Shown: positions 1 through 10,440, counted from the first letter of the stretch. The stretch is DNA of 32,989 bases from Chara braunii (GCA_003427395.1 BFEA01000261.1:1570365-1603353); one strand, 5' to 3'. Program-made: numbers and translations. Notes: generated from the sequence alone by a model not told the origin.

Positions 1-369
1 GGGTTGAGAGGGAGAGGAGGAGATGGTGGACTGAGAAGAAGAGGAAGAAGAACCCTCTCTCTCTCACTGTTACGAACCAGGTACTAACCTGTGATGTGGC
101 GCTGTGCTGCAGGTACCTCGAAGACGAAGCTGGAGCAACGGCGCTGCAGGTAGGTACTCCTAGCCTCCGCCCAAGCTCTCTCTCTCTCTCTCTCTCTACC
201 ACTATCCTAGCTATGGCGCCCAGCGCTGGAGACTACAGCTACCTACTGCGCCCAGCGCTGAAGACTACAAGATAACGCTACTACTACTCTAACGCAGCGC
301 TCCCTCCAGAGTGCTGCTCCCGAATCCTGAAGACTACAACTGCCGAACTGCCCTCCTCCTCCTGTAGGG

Positions 370-397
370 CGGGCCAGTCCTTTATAGTGCTGGCCCG
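370..397. repeat. 8-bp perfect hairpin
   Basis: CGGGCCAG at 370-377 is exactly complementary to CTGGCCCG at 390-397, with a 12-base loop (TCCTTTATAGTG). It lies just upstream of the hairpin-containing tandem repeat. Confidence 0.7.
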
Positions 398-474
398 TGC
401 AGGAGGCTGGTCGTGCCTAATGCCCTATGCGCAGGAGGCCGCTCTTGCCAATGCCTCCCTGGCCTAGACCCTGT

Positions 475-612
475 GGAAGCTTCCAGGCAAGAGCCTGGAA
501 GTTTCCCTGTAGGGAAACAGGCTGGGGCCTGTAGGCCCTGTCAGAAGGAAGCTTCCAGGCAAGAGCCTGGAAGTTTCCCTGTAGGGAAATAGGTTGGGGC
601 CTATACAGCATG
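475..612. repeat. 72-bp tandem repeat (2 copies) built of palindromes
   Basis: Copy 1 begins at 475 and copy 2 at 547 with GGAAGCTTCCAGGCAAGAGC; the second copy decays after about 600. Each unit holds the palindrome GGAAGCTTCC, the hairpin CCAGGC-aaga-GCCTGG and the hairpin TTTCCC-tgta-GGGAAA. Confidence 0.8.
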
Positions 613-1088
613 TAACACATAGGCAGTGTCTAATAGGACCCACCAAGCCAAGGTCTAAGCCTATGATAGACAGGGCTTACCCTAAGTACACCCATCCGCT
701 ACAGTCATTTGTTATTGTAACCTGTATGCAAGTCTGTATGGGAGTCTTTATACTTTAATTTGCATACCTTCTTTCTTGTATGTCATCTTTTGTATATATA
801 TGTATTTTGAATGCCCTCTATGTTGTACGAAGACACCCTATCCATCCATCCCTCTAGAGTAGGAACCTCTTGACACTACCCTGCCTCCATAGGAATCATC
901 TCCTGACCCGACCCCAGAGTTGGACAACCCACTAATCTGCCTCTACCCCCCAGGAATGTACACTTCACTCCAACATGTACACTCCCACAAGGCAGTGCTC
1001 TCACCTCACATCTGTTGGTACATCACCCTCAAAAGACATCATGTTGATCGAACTGCCAGACTTGCTAGGAGAAATTGTCACTAACCCA

Positions 1089-1232
1089 CAAATGGTTAAC
1101 CGGCACCCTCACTTTTCACCCCTAGGGTAGTAAGAAGTGCACTCTACAGATTGGTGTAAAGTATGGTTGAAATGCCCCTTTGGTTTTCTTATAAATGAGG
1201 GTGAAAATTGGGGGGTCGGTTAACCTTCTCTC
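1089..1232. mobile_element. Small inverted-repeat element (MITE-like) inserted in gag/pro
   Basis: GGTTAACCG near 1094 and its complement ending at 1225 begin imperfect inverted repeats of about 28 bp; both continue into a TTTTCACCC block. The 10-mer CACTAACCCA flanks the element exactly at 1079-1088 and 1233-1242, as a target-site duplication would. On the minus strand the host frame reads ...SSGLV up to one flank and resumes in the same frame after the other, with no stop for about 29 codons. That is what insertion into a coding sequence predicts. A 9-11 bp duplication is typical of Mutator-like elements, but no terminal motif confirms that family, and the outermost 4-5 bases do not pair. 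Confidence 0.7.
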
Positions 1233-2150
1233 CACTAACCCAGAAGAAATCTGAGAAGCAAAGCCCTCTCCTAACAAAAACTCGCTTGAAGATGCCTCAT
1301 CGGGCATGTCTTCTATTAAAGTTAGAGACTGTAGTGGTAAATCAATCAATCAAAGATGGTCATCGGTTTTCTGCACAAGTCCCTCAGGCAAGTCTCCAGT
1401 AAAGAAGATGACATTCACATTAGCTTTTCTCTTCTTCTTTTTCTTCATCTTCTCTTCATGTTTAAGGGCAAGAAGTCTCATACCTCCTGGATGCCTAGGA
1501 TCCAATTTGTTCCATGAACTGTCACGGACATGACCCATTGCATCCTTCTTAGGTACCCTACTCTTCCCATCCTCTTCCAGAGACCTACAATAGGTGGTAG
1601 TGTGACCTACTTCCCCACAATAGTAGCAGACAAAACTTTTCCTTGGTCGCTCGTCGTACTTCATTCTCTCTCTGTTATCTTTCCCACCATTTCCTCTATT
1701 CTTTCTGAATCTGGAAAAATCTCCTCTCGTACCATAGCCTTCATCATCATCATCATCATCATCTTCCTTATCATCTTCACTTTCTGTCTTTTTCTTTCCT
1801 TTCTCGTCTGCAGCATGATTGGTGGGCATATAATTGGCCATAACCCGTTGAATAATATTTTCAGCACTCATATTGTTCCCTCACTTCACACCATTTTCAG
1901 TCTCTCAATCTTTGGCAAATGTGCTGATCTGATCCAATGACCATTTCTTGTGAGAAACCGTAGGTAAAGTTTGGACTATTGCAACCATTTCATCCCATCT
2001 GAGAGGGTAGTGCTGAGCTTGATTGAGAACAGTCTGTCTCTCATTGTCTGTAAAATTAGTCAGTGGCATCTCTGAGCCTCATCCAAATATGAAATTCTCC
2101 TGGCTGTTCTGATAAAAGTTTGAAGGAAAACGTTGAAGGTGTCATACTTA

Positions 2151-2230
2151 GCTCTTCTGATGTTGAGGAGATCCTTGGTAGTTGTCGGAAGCTCTTCTGA
2201 TGTTGAGGAGATCCTTGGTAGTTGTCGGAA
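2151..2230. repeat. Perfect 40-bp tandem duplication inside gag
   Basis: The 40 bases beginning GCTCTTCTGATGTTGAGGAG occur at 2151-2190 and again, identical, at 2191-2230. Forty is not a multiple of three, so the duplication shifts the gag frame: TTTKDLLNIRRA is read twice, in two frames. The lack of divergence points to a recent event. Confidence 0.95.
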
Positions 2231-2654
2231 CAGAATCCTTCTCAAATTCTCTTTTCATTCTTTCTTTGACCTCTTCCCAGGTAGTGACCCCTTCCATCAA
2301 TTCTTGAACAACCAACCGCGAGTCAGTGTCACAATAGGATAGAAGGTGCTTAAGTCGTTGTTTATCTGTCCAACCATAATTGAAACCGAGTAACTCATAT
2401 TCATCCAGGAAATCATTTACTTGTGGTCCTCTGAAGCACGTAATCCTCTCATCTGGCCTCTTTGCTCTTGCAATATATGACCTTCCTTTTATTGTGTCAA
2501 CTCTTTCGACCACTTCTCGTATAACACCTACAAGAGCCTCTTCATTTATTCCTGCAAAAGAACTTGGTCTCCCTCGTCCTGCCATTTCGACCATAAACTT
2601 TCCCTGATACTCTCTTATCTCTCTTCCCGTCTCTTGTCCTCCTTTTCTTACTTT

Positions 2655-5035
2655 TCAATCTCTTACTCTTCTAGCAAGAGATACAGGTTCGTTTCTCTCT
2701 TCCCTTGTTTGCTCTACCCTTTGAGAATTTTGTACGGAGAGAGTATACGCGATAACTGATTGGGTAGTGATCAACGACAACGCAATCCTTCTCAGTCTTC
2801 CAATATAACCCTCAATCAATTTCCTTTCATCATCCCTGTTCAGTCTCCTGTTATATCCCCTCACAGTACCCTGGATCATAAAGTACCGTGTCAAATCTAT
2901 GATCTCATAGTCGAATTGCATTGCTTATGAACCGTTGTTAATCCTTCTTGCAAAAGAAACTCTTTCTCTAGAAAAGTGGTATGATATTCTCTCAACAGTT
3001 CCCACTTTCACTACTTTCAGTAAATAGCTGATCTCGGTCTGGTCAGTAACGGCTCTCAGGGCATAATCTCTCATCTGATAAAAGAAAGGTTGCAAGAACT
3101 CAATCCAAGGTAGAAAGGTTTCTGTCTGGGATTCGAAGAGTCCCTTCTGTCTTAACTACTCTTCCTTCCAGCACAACTCCAAACGTTAGTTGTTCAACAG
3201 GACCGGGCATTATCGATCACCTTGGACAGTATCAAGAGAGGTAGATCTCTGGATGAGTGTAATCAGGGATCTCGAACTGATGCTAAAATTATTTAAGAGC
3301 AATGACTTTATCACCACTGTGGAGTCACTCTCCCTTGCGTTACCTACTATGGCAATAGCCTCCGGGAGAGGCGACCATTCTCTCCTGTTATCAAAGACAT
3401 CAGTAGTTAAGAAACTAGGGAGTCTCTCGAATTGCCTTATTCCTTTTCCCCAAGTTAATTTTCTTTGTAGTTTTTCAAGCCACTCTTTTGTCCTTATGAG
3501 ACTGACATAGGCTCCCATCCGACATTCTGGATAATCAGCTTCCCTCTCTAGGCATGCTGGAGCGTAAATCCTTACATCCAGGCTACCAGTGTTCAGGAAT
3601 TTGACTACTCGACTGTGAAATATTATTTGTCCTCTTACACAAGTCTCATATCTTAAAATTACAAAGGGATTATTAGACCCTGTTACTTCATGGAGTTTGC
3701 CTCTCACAACAGTTATCCTTGCTGCTGAGAGTATCCCTCTTGAGCCCTCTTCACCTTCCATACAAAATCTACCATAACTGACCAATTATCCTTGGAAAAC
3801 ATCAACCCCTCAACAGGTGGAGATGGTATCCCAGTAAAAGGTCTGACATATGTACTTCAAGGGAAACTCTCCCCCTCTCGTTCAAGCCTTCTCTTTTCAT
3901 CATGCACAATATATGATGCCCGTTGCCAACATGAACCTCTTCTACACTCTTCAAATCTATGTCTTGGTACATAGCTCCCAACATTAAACTCATCGAGGTC
4001 GATAAAATAGCAAGTAAGAACGTACATACCATCAAGTTCCCATCCCAGACTTTTCAATGCTTCATACCTCACAATCTCGTAGGAAATCACATCTCTCCTT
4101 GTTATAGAGTTAAAAGAGTCGATCAATTTATCAAAATCTTCCTTACTCATCTTCCTATATCCACTTCCCAAACTAATCCAGAATTTCATTTTTGAAGGTA
4201 CGTATGATCGACTCATTTGTATCTTTGGTCCCTTCTCACTTTAAGTGCAAACTCAATCACAGCAGACCAGTTGTTTCTTGACAGAATGTCAGGTAAAGGA
4301 GGAGCTGGGAATCCCTCAAAGACAGCAAATCGAGTAGATCCGACAAAACACTTAGAACTTCCTCGGCAAATCCCCAACATCTCCCATAGACAGCATCAAC
4401 ACTTCTCTCTTTAGGAACATAGACCCTTACGTCATATATGTTCAAGTTCTGCTCCCATCCACTCTCGACCATCTCATACTTGACAATCTTGTATGGGAAC
4501 AATTATTTCTCACTCAAGGCGTTCAGTGATCTTAGGAGGCACTCGACCTTTTCTTTGCTTGGACCTGAGCCTCTGCCAAATTCCAGTCGCCTCTGCCTGA
4601 TTTCCTCTGCTGAAGTTTTTCTTATTCTCATGACTGCCTTCTCATTTTTTTCATCTCAGTACCATGTTAATTATTGGCAACCAATTACTTCCGTTACAGT
4701 AGCTATCAGGAATAGGAGGAATCAGAATTGTCTCATAGGTTACAGGCATTAACCCCCATTCCACTTTCTTCTTTCGTTTGATTAGATCTGCCTTCTCGTT
4801 GTAGATAGACTAAACAACAATTTCCCACAACCAATTGAAGGATTCACCATCGCTGCAGCCTCCCTTCTTGACGTAGGGACAAATAATATAGATAGCTCCC
4901 TCCAAGAAGTGAGTCAGTACTAACACAGATGGTCGATCTGCCAGAGTGGTAAACCCGACAGTGCTCATACTGATAGGGGAATACCCTTTTAATAGTAAAT
5001 TTTGAGAGTTCTTTCAATGATTTAGCAGTTAACAT
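2655..5035 (-). pseudogene. Decayed coding block of repeated modules between PBS and gag
   Basis: I recognise no family. Minus-strand frames from 5035 to 2655 keep protein-like composition but are cut by stops and frameshifts. Four units can be aligned by eye. Each has a helical stretch, then a strand with an (F/I)xYxIVxYE-like motif, then a Pro-rich stretch, then a Trp-centred motif. The YE-type motifs fall near 4969 (QYEH), 4478 (IVKYE), 4066 (IVRYE) and 3650 (ILRYE). The Trp motifs fall near 4684 (GSNWLPIINM), 4270 (NNWSAVIEF), 3785 (DNWSVMVDF) and 3378 (RREWSPLPE). Spacing is 407-491 bp. The most readable parts are 3857-4216 and 3210-3785. More distant units (QMRDYAL near 3070, FDYEII near 2909) may continue the series to just before gag. 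Its place between the primer-binding site and gag suggests an extra 5' ORF of the element. Confidence 0.55.
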
Positions 5036-5359
5036 TTTTAATGGAATCCCTTACTCTCTGACTCATTTTCTTCTTTCTCAGTCCTTCAGGGACACCAAGG
5101 GCTCATAAGGCATACCTGTGACCAAGCCTGACTCCCTCCAATAAGTAACGTCAGTCCCCTCCTCCGGCCCAGTGTGGTACCTCACACATGCAGAGATGGG
5201 ACCCAGTTAGCAACTGAAAACTTCCAATAAAATAATGACTCACTCAAAATGTCAGAGTCAATCCGAAAATTCAGACATAGTCAATAGTTCTCATGACCTA
5301 ATCAAAAGCTCAAAGCAGTTGCTGACCCAGGCTCGTTTAGGACACGAAAATTTTTCATA

Positions 5360-5377
5360 TCCCCGGCAACGGCACCA
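5360..5377 (-). other. Retrotransposon primer-binding site (tRNA-Asp type)
   Basis: The minus strand reads TGGTGCCGTTGCCGGGGA. This is 17 of 18 bases of the sequence complementary to the 3' end of plant-type tRNA-Asp, the standard minus-strand primer site of many plant Ty3/gypsy elements (Tat/Athila type). It starts four bases after a CA that could end a 5' LTR. It fixes the direction of the element as right to left. Confidence 0.85.
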
Positions 5378-5381
5378 TTTT

Positions 5382-5859
5382 TGTCGCTCTTTTTCTAGTC
5401 AAGCCCCTTAGGGCGACCAGAAAGCCAGCAGGCTGTCACGCAGGGTTTTATAGTTGTTTGCATTAAATAAAATAAATTAAATAAAGCAAATCCCTTTCTG
5501 CTGTGTGCGTCCGGCTTCGAGCGAGACCCTTCAATTACGATCTTCGTCGGTCCCCGATCTTAGGAATCTTTTATTTTGATTCGGAACAGCAAAGAACCAT
5601 GTAAATAATAATAATAAATTCTCTGGTGTGTCAAGCATGCATTATTCAATAAACTAAATTTGAGAACTGTGACAGAATCATCAGAGAAACGCAATCATCA
5701 ACAACGACAACTGCAAGAAGCAAGACTGACTGACTCGAGCAATGACAAAGTTAAGTGAGGGAAGAATGAGAACTCATAATAGTCTCAGAAAGTACATATG
5801 TAGAGAGCATGGCCAACACCAGTCAAGAGTCCTCACTCATCCCTCTGAATCCTCACACT
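5382..5859 (-). mobile_element. Candidate 5' LTR
   Basis: On the minus strand this interval could run TGAGTGTGAG...GAGCGACA, with TG/CA ends and the 3' end four bases from the primer-binding site. It is noncoding and A/T-rich. The inner edge is well placed by the primer-binding site. The outer edge is a guess based on the nearest TG after the stop codon of the neighbouring coding block, and a purine-rich run lies just outside it. No second LTR is visible in the window, so the length cannot be checked. Confidence 0.4.
5446..5452 (-). promoter_or_regulatory. Possible TATA box in the candidate LTR
   Basis: The minus strand reads ACTATAAAACCC here, about 70 bases before the primer-binding site. 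A start about 30 bases downstream would leave a short leader to the primer-binding site. This is inference from position and motif only. Confidence 0.35.
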
Positions 5860-6640
5860 CAATCTCTCATTTTGTTGTGCGTTTCTCGTGCCTCTAGCCA
5901 TGTCCCCGTACTCTCTGAGTCTGTGGCCTCTGAATATAGAGCCACCTGAAGCCTACTAGCTCTTAACACTTCCATCCAAGTCCCATGACACGAAAGTCGA
6001 CCATAGCACAAAACTTTTCCCATAGAGTAGGAAAATATGGTTGAGAGAAAATCCCTCATCTGAGATGTTGGAACTATGATGGTTCGGTCACCGCCTCATA
6101 ATCAATCACTGCAAACGAAATGTACCTCTTGGCTAGTCCTACCAAGTCTCCCCAACAAGAACCGTCTGTGAGAAGGAAGGGAACTGGAGGTCTGAGATAG
6201 TCAGAATAGAGCTTGGGTCCGAAGCTACGGATCAGCTTTGTCCCACCCTCATCAAACTTTTTTTCTCTCTCCTCGAGATACCTGGTTGCTGCAATCCAGA
6301 CTGAATCGAAATGCTCGTGGCTCTCTTTCCCCTTCTTTACCTAGGGCCTCATGTCATGAATAGTTCCCTCAACGAACTCAACGTGAACCACAAAGATGGA
6401 TAGTCCACCTTGCTTGAAGCTAGTTGCACTGACATACCGATGCTGAAAGGCATCCCTGAGGGCAATCTGATTGAGGTTGGCCAAGACTGACCCTGCAACG
6501 AGTAAGGTTTGGACTATGCTCATGTGTTGTGACAGATACCTGAACCGATCACTGGTGTAGAGTAAAAAATTAACCCTGCACTGATCGTTTTCAACTGTAA
6601 ATCTAGAATGGTTTGAGCTGAAAAATGCTCGTCAAACTTT
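5859..6640 (-). pseudogene. Decayed coding block related to the module repeat (part 1)
   Basis: One frame is open from about 6640 to 6076 apart from a TAG at 6341-6343, and reads on in the same frame past it to FAVIDYEAVTEPS. Inside are LRPPVPF then GSCWGDLV, a Pro-rich stretch and Trp motif in the same order as in the 2.6-5.0 kb block. A second frame from about 6062 to 5859 begins QMRDFLS, close to QMRDYAL in that block. It ends exactly at the edge of the candidate LTR. No known domain is recognised. It would be either another copy of the same 5' ORF or the 3' ORF of an adjoining element. Confidence 0.45.
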
Positions 6641-6839
6641 GATTGGATGTTTGCTTGAGTGTTGTCTGAATGCTGGTCAAGAGTAGATTAGATGCTGAAT
6701 GAACGCTGAAATATTGAGCCACCGAATCATTAATCACATGGTATCGTATTGCAAAGGAAAAACCACAAACTGTTGAAGAGTGCTTGCTGGTTCAGATACT
6801 GGTAAAGTTTCGTAAAAGGTAATTCAAGCTTTACTGAGC

Positions 6840-7130
6840 TCATGCGAGTTTTGCCCTAGCCTGTTCCACCGTCTCTAACAAGGAACATATACCATGCAGC
6901 CTCCCGGCGGGCCCGTAGAAATAAACAACATATTCAATATACTTCCTCTCCCCTGACATGCTGACTGCAATTTCCCCCTGGGTTAGCCTGTGTGTTTCCA
7001 TGTCTTTGTATGCTTTTTCTTCCCATCCCTCTCTCTCGTCCCTGTTTGATCTGCTTTTCACCATCAGGACTTCCTCTTCTCTCATTGTTCTCTTTCACGT
7101 CTTCAGGCCAAGATCGTAGGTGGGATGGAT
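6840..7130 (-). pseudogene. Decayed coding block (part 2), charged then beta-like
   Basis: The frame runs from at least 7085 to a TGA at 6840. Its N-terminal half is very charged; the C-terminal half has a strand-like KYIEYVVYFYGPAGRL and an ETVEQARAKLA helix. Protein-like sequence continues downstream in another frame to about 6735 (LYQYLNQQALFNSLWFFL). I do not recognise it. It belongs with the neighbouring minus-strand relics by strand and style. Confidence 0.35.
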
Positions 7131-7225
7131 TATGAATAACCCTGACAATTTTGACACTTTGGGGATAGACAGACTTCAGGTTGGTTGCAGAGATTCGTTA
7201 TCGCGCTAAATCGTTGCTTTTATCA

Positions 7226-7797
7226 TCAAGGTTCGATTAAAAAGAGTCCAGGAGTACTCACTGAACGGTATCTGAAACTGACTCGAGGCAGTTGCCTATA
7301 GAGTATGCAGTGATTAGTGATCAGATCCTCATCAGGTCGAGTAGTTGAGATAGCCTGATCGACCAGTTTGCCTAGCCAAGAGGGCACCTGGACGGTGTTT
7401 ACGTGATAATCCAACTTTGATACCCGATCTTAGTTGTAGGAACAAGTAATAACTCGTTCTAGGAGTACTGGTGGTTCAGTAGGGACTCATAATAAATCAC
7501 CGCAAAAAAAAAACAAGTCAATAACTTTCCATCCGAGCCAACAACAATATCAAGGAAGTGTCTCTTGTGCTTCGCCAATGATACCAGTGAAACGTGAGAA
7601 GTTTCATATAAGCAGCGCTTGGCAATTTTCTGATGGTCCTCGAAAACCTCCAGAAAATAGGACATTGCGACAGTCCAAAGCCGCTGTCTGCAGTCCGCCT
7701 CATCTGAGTCCCACGGGGTTGCGATAGGCCTCCTCACGCTGGCTACAGAACACAGGCTCCGTGGACTTTGTGGCACTTTACGTGCCTGTGAGAGCAA
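7226..7797 (-). pseudogene. Decayed coding block (part 3)
   Basis: Two minus-strand frames lie here. The one at 7797-7459 (112 codons) ends with KLLTCFFFAVIYYESLLNHQ, which resembles GGLSIFVVHVEFVEG at about 6400 and FAVIDYEAV at about 6095. The one at 7414-7226 includes VPSWLGKLVDQAI, a Trp-centred motif like GSCWGDLVGLAK at about 6150. The likeness suggests the same repeated fold. No known family is recognised and no promoter is seen. Confidence 0.4.
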
Positions 7798-7884
7798 AGA
7801 CTATCAACAAGAGCCTTACCTCTATTTTCAGTCATGAGTGGAGATCAGGTCTCTCGTTTGAGTATGAGGCACCGAATAACGGAG

Positions 7885-8040
7885 TTATGGCCTCAGTTGG
7901 TCATAGCCCACGCTCACGAAGTTAGCACTAGGTGCGGTCTGTACAGTGTATCGTGCCGAGTTCGCCAAAATGGTCTTTACACAAGTTACACCCAGAGGTG
8001 TTACGACAACAACTTCTCTCGTGCGAAATACTCTTATCAC
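7885..8040 (-). pseudogene. Possible remnant of the same coding block
   Basis: A 51-codon frame without stops has beta-strand-like composition (REVVVVTPLGVTCVKTIL). There is no ATG near its start. It is included only because it continues the minus-strand coding trend just upstream; it could be chance. Confidence 0.2.
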
Positions 8041-8049
8041 GGGAGATAG

Positions 8050-10440
8050 ACTGCACTGGTTTGATTATTGATGATGACTGACGGTAATTTACCCTACGCC
8101 CACAGGCGAGTACACGACATCATCAGTTACGTTTTCCCTCTTGAGCAACATACATCAACAAACGCCTCTCGGTCTGCGAAGAGGGGGGGTAACTCCTTGA
8201 TCATAGTATCACTCATATCGCTAATCTCCCTTTGGCTCAGACCGTAGGGACTGGTCATAGGAAGAATGATGACATCTTCAAAATGCTTCGCACATCATAC
8301 AAAACCTTCTCGCGTAAGGGCTCAAAATTCATCTCTTGTCAGTTTCTGAAGCTCACGTGGCTAGGACTAAGGTCATAAGATTTTCGTTTGATCGCAAAAC
8401 AATGGACCTCAGGTCATCAACTTCTAATTGGTTACAGTCTTATTCATCAGACCACCTTTTCTGAGCAAGGTACAAAATATTGGTCACCCCAAGGGCTGAT
8501 ACCGTCCCAGTTGAGGGTACAAAATTTAGGGGTTCGAGCTCCTAACAACGAAGACAGATAAAACTCTTGCGTAGCGATTGCTGTGTACAGATCGGCTGCC
8601 TTCACACTGACCAGTAGGTTTCACACACGGCTCACTTTGGGAGTTGTACTTAGATGTTGAACGGGTATTTTGTTAATCCCCATCGAGGAACTTAATTAGT
8701 AGGTATGCCACGCCCCTCAATATAGTCTTTTTCTTACCCATTCGACGGGAGGGGAAATGCAGTGAGCTAGTTATGTAGTATTCTCACACTCTAGTCAAAC
8801 TCGCTTGCAACCCTCATCTCTCTAACCCTCGCCTCTCTTCTTTGTCTGAGTCTGCCAGCGAGAACCTAGAGAACGACCACATCATTTATAGACGAGCATT
8901 AACGCGGGTGGTTTTCCGATGCCAACCATGCCTATAGTCAGAGTAGGCCAGAGTCTTATCTGCCCAGTTGGTTCGGCAAACTCATTTCATCCTTTGTTTG
9001 ATTCGGTGAGAAACACCGTTCCCAATCTCAATCAATTTCGGTTTACACGGGAAGATTACCGAGGGGCAATTGCCTCATTAATTGAGCAGGGCCTTGGTAC
9101 TTGAGTACGAGCACGGGGCGAAGTGGGACAGCCAAAGTGAAGATCTCCCTCACCTTAGAATTTTCCTAACTCAAATTGATAGAATCATTCACGTGAATGA
9201 CACACGAACTGTTGGTTTGATTATGCAATCCGGCTAGCATTAAAAGGACATTTTTCCCTAGGGTAATCTCAACGTCTTGGTCTTACCTGATCATAGAAAC
9301 AAAATCGCCAAACCAAATGATGGAGTCTCTATACAGAACCAGGCTTAACATGAAACGTAAGCTTTAACACGTAGTATTGTTAAGTCCGGACTCATACACG
9401 CCCTGATACCAGAAGACATCTTAGGCAATCGATCTTCCCTTCACTCATGTTCCCCATTAGTATAGCTGGTTAAACCCTGGTCAGTCGTGCTGGCTCACAC
9501 TATCGCTTTTCCTCTTACTCCATCAAGTGGCTGACCTCATAACCCCTGTCCGGTTGAGATTTCTCAGGGATCCGTCGGCTCACTCGGCAACTGTCCCAAG
9601 ACTATCGAAAGTGGGCGGAGAAGGCGGTTGTACCTCACGCACTTTCGCTAGTAATTGTACATCTCCTGGCACGAGAGAACTACCCGCTAACTCCTAATTA
9701 GTGAACTTACCATCCCTTCAACAAGAGGCTTGCACTGTGCCCTCTTCCGTTAATAGGAGCTTGAATAATTTGAGCACACACTAGGGGCTAGATAATCTTT
9801 TGAGTATGGCCATACTGCCAGTCCAGTACCTACTGGAGTTATCTCTCACTTCCTAGTCTGACAATACAGTGCACTCTAGCATTCATAGCCTCACTGAGGC
9901 GAGAGCCAAAAGTAACAACCCCGAGTAGAGGGTGACGAGCGGCCTGAAGAGTGCAAGTTAGCAATCCCGCAAGAGTCGACCCGTGTCAGCAGCGAAGTGA
10001 TCTGAGTTGGGAAGTCGGAGTCATCAGATTCCTCTCGGCGTGGATCAACCGGTATTCATTCACTGAGGAGCGCCTCTTTTTACCCCCACCCCCATATCTT
10101 CCTAGTACACGTCACCCACCCAGGGTGGCCGGATCGCCCTCTCTTGCAATCCGCGGAGACCCCACGGACTACTCGTGGCCAGTATAGCGCTATCTCTGTC
10201 GTCCTCAAACAGCACAGAGCCCTAGAACGGGGTCCTCCGCATCCGCTTGCCCCGAGGTGACGTCAGATCAGAGCTTCGAGAACACAGGCGCATAATCTAA
10301 CCAATATAAGCGCAAGAACCAGATGACCGCTGGCGCATGACCCACTATCTCAAGGTGTCAGTCCCAAAAGAAGGTGCCCCCTTACCAGAGCTTATCTGAC
10401 CTTCTGTCTGAGCGCCTCTCCATACCCTTTTGCCTTATTT
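8050..10440. other. Unassigned stretch, no gene seen
   Basis: Both strands have dense stops. The small plus frames at 8919-9104 and 9951-10187 lack any motif and look like chance. I see no RNA gene, tandem repeat or LTR-like pair. Composition is balanced and A/T moderate, unlike the purine-rich block that follows. Confidence 0.5.

Larger units (their letters stand above)
1..1016. other. Noncoding, hairpin-rich, LTR/leader-like DNA
   Basis: I see no convincing gene. The stretch has a (CT)n tract at about 178-198 that runs into CTACCACTATCCTAGCTATG at 196. A near copy of that phrase follows another (CT)n tract at about 29475, so the two sites probably belong to one repeat family. The part from about 650 to 830 is A/T-rich with TATATATATG runs, as in LTR promoter or terminator regions. 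Short frames at 417-646 only read through the tandem hairpin repeat and are not genes. Identity as an LTR or leader is inference. Confidence 0.4.
1017..2594 (-). pseudogene. gag: Ty3/gypsy-type gag, decayed
   Basis: This is the structural capsid/nucleocapsid protein of an LTR retrotransposon; it would package element RNA in the cytoplasm. The likely start is the ATG at 2594. Residues 1-130 look like a retrotransposon gag domain, with FLDEYELLGFNYGW followed by TWEEVKERMKREFE. After frame breaks near 2150-2230 and 2070 the protein continues with a lysine-rich linker, an Asp tract coded by (GAT)n at about 1741-1763, and a perfect CX2CX4HX4C zinc knuckle (CYYCGEVGHTTTYC) near 1600. In-frame TGA codons occur near 1890-1910. 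A 40-bp duplication and an inverted-repeat element also interrupt it. Coding similarity fades after about 1017, and no protease or RT follows on this strand. The gag call is firm; the exact ends are not. Confidence 0.85.
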
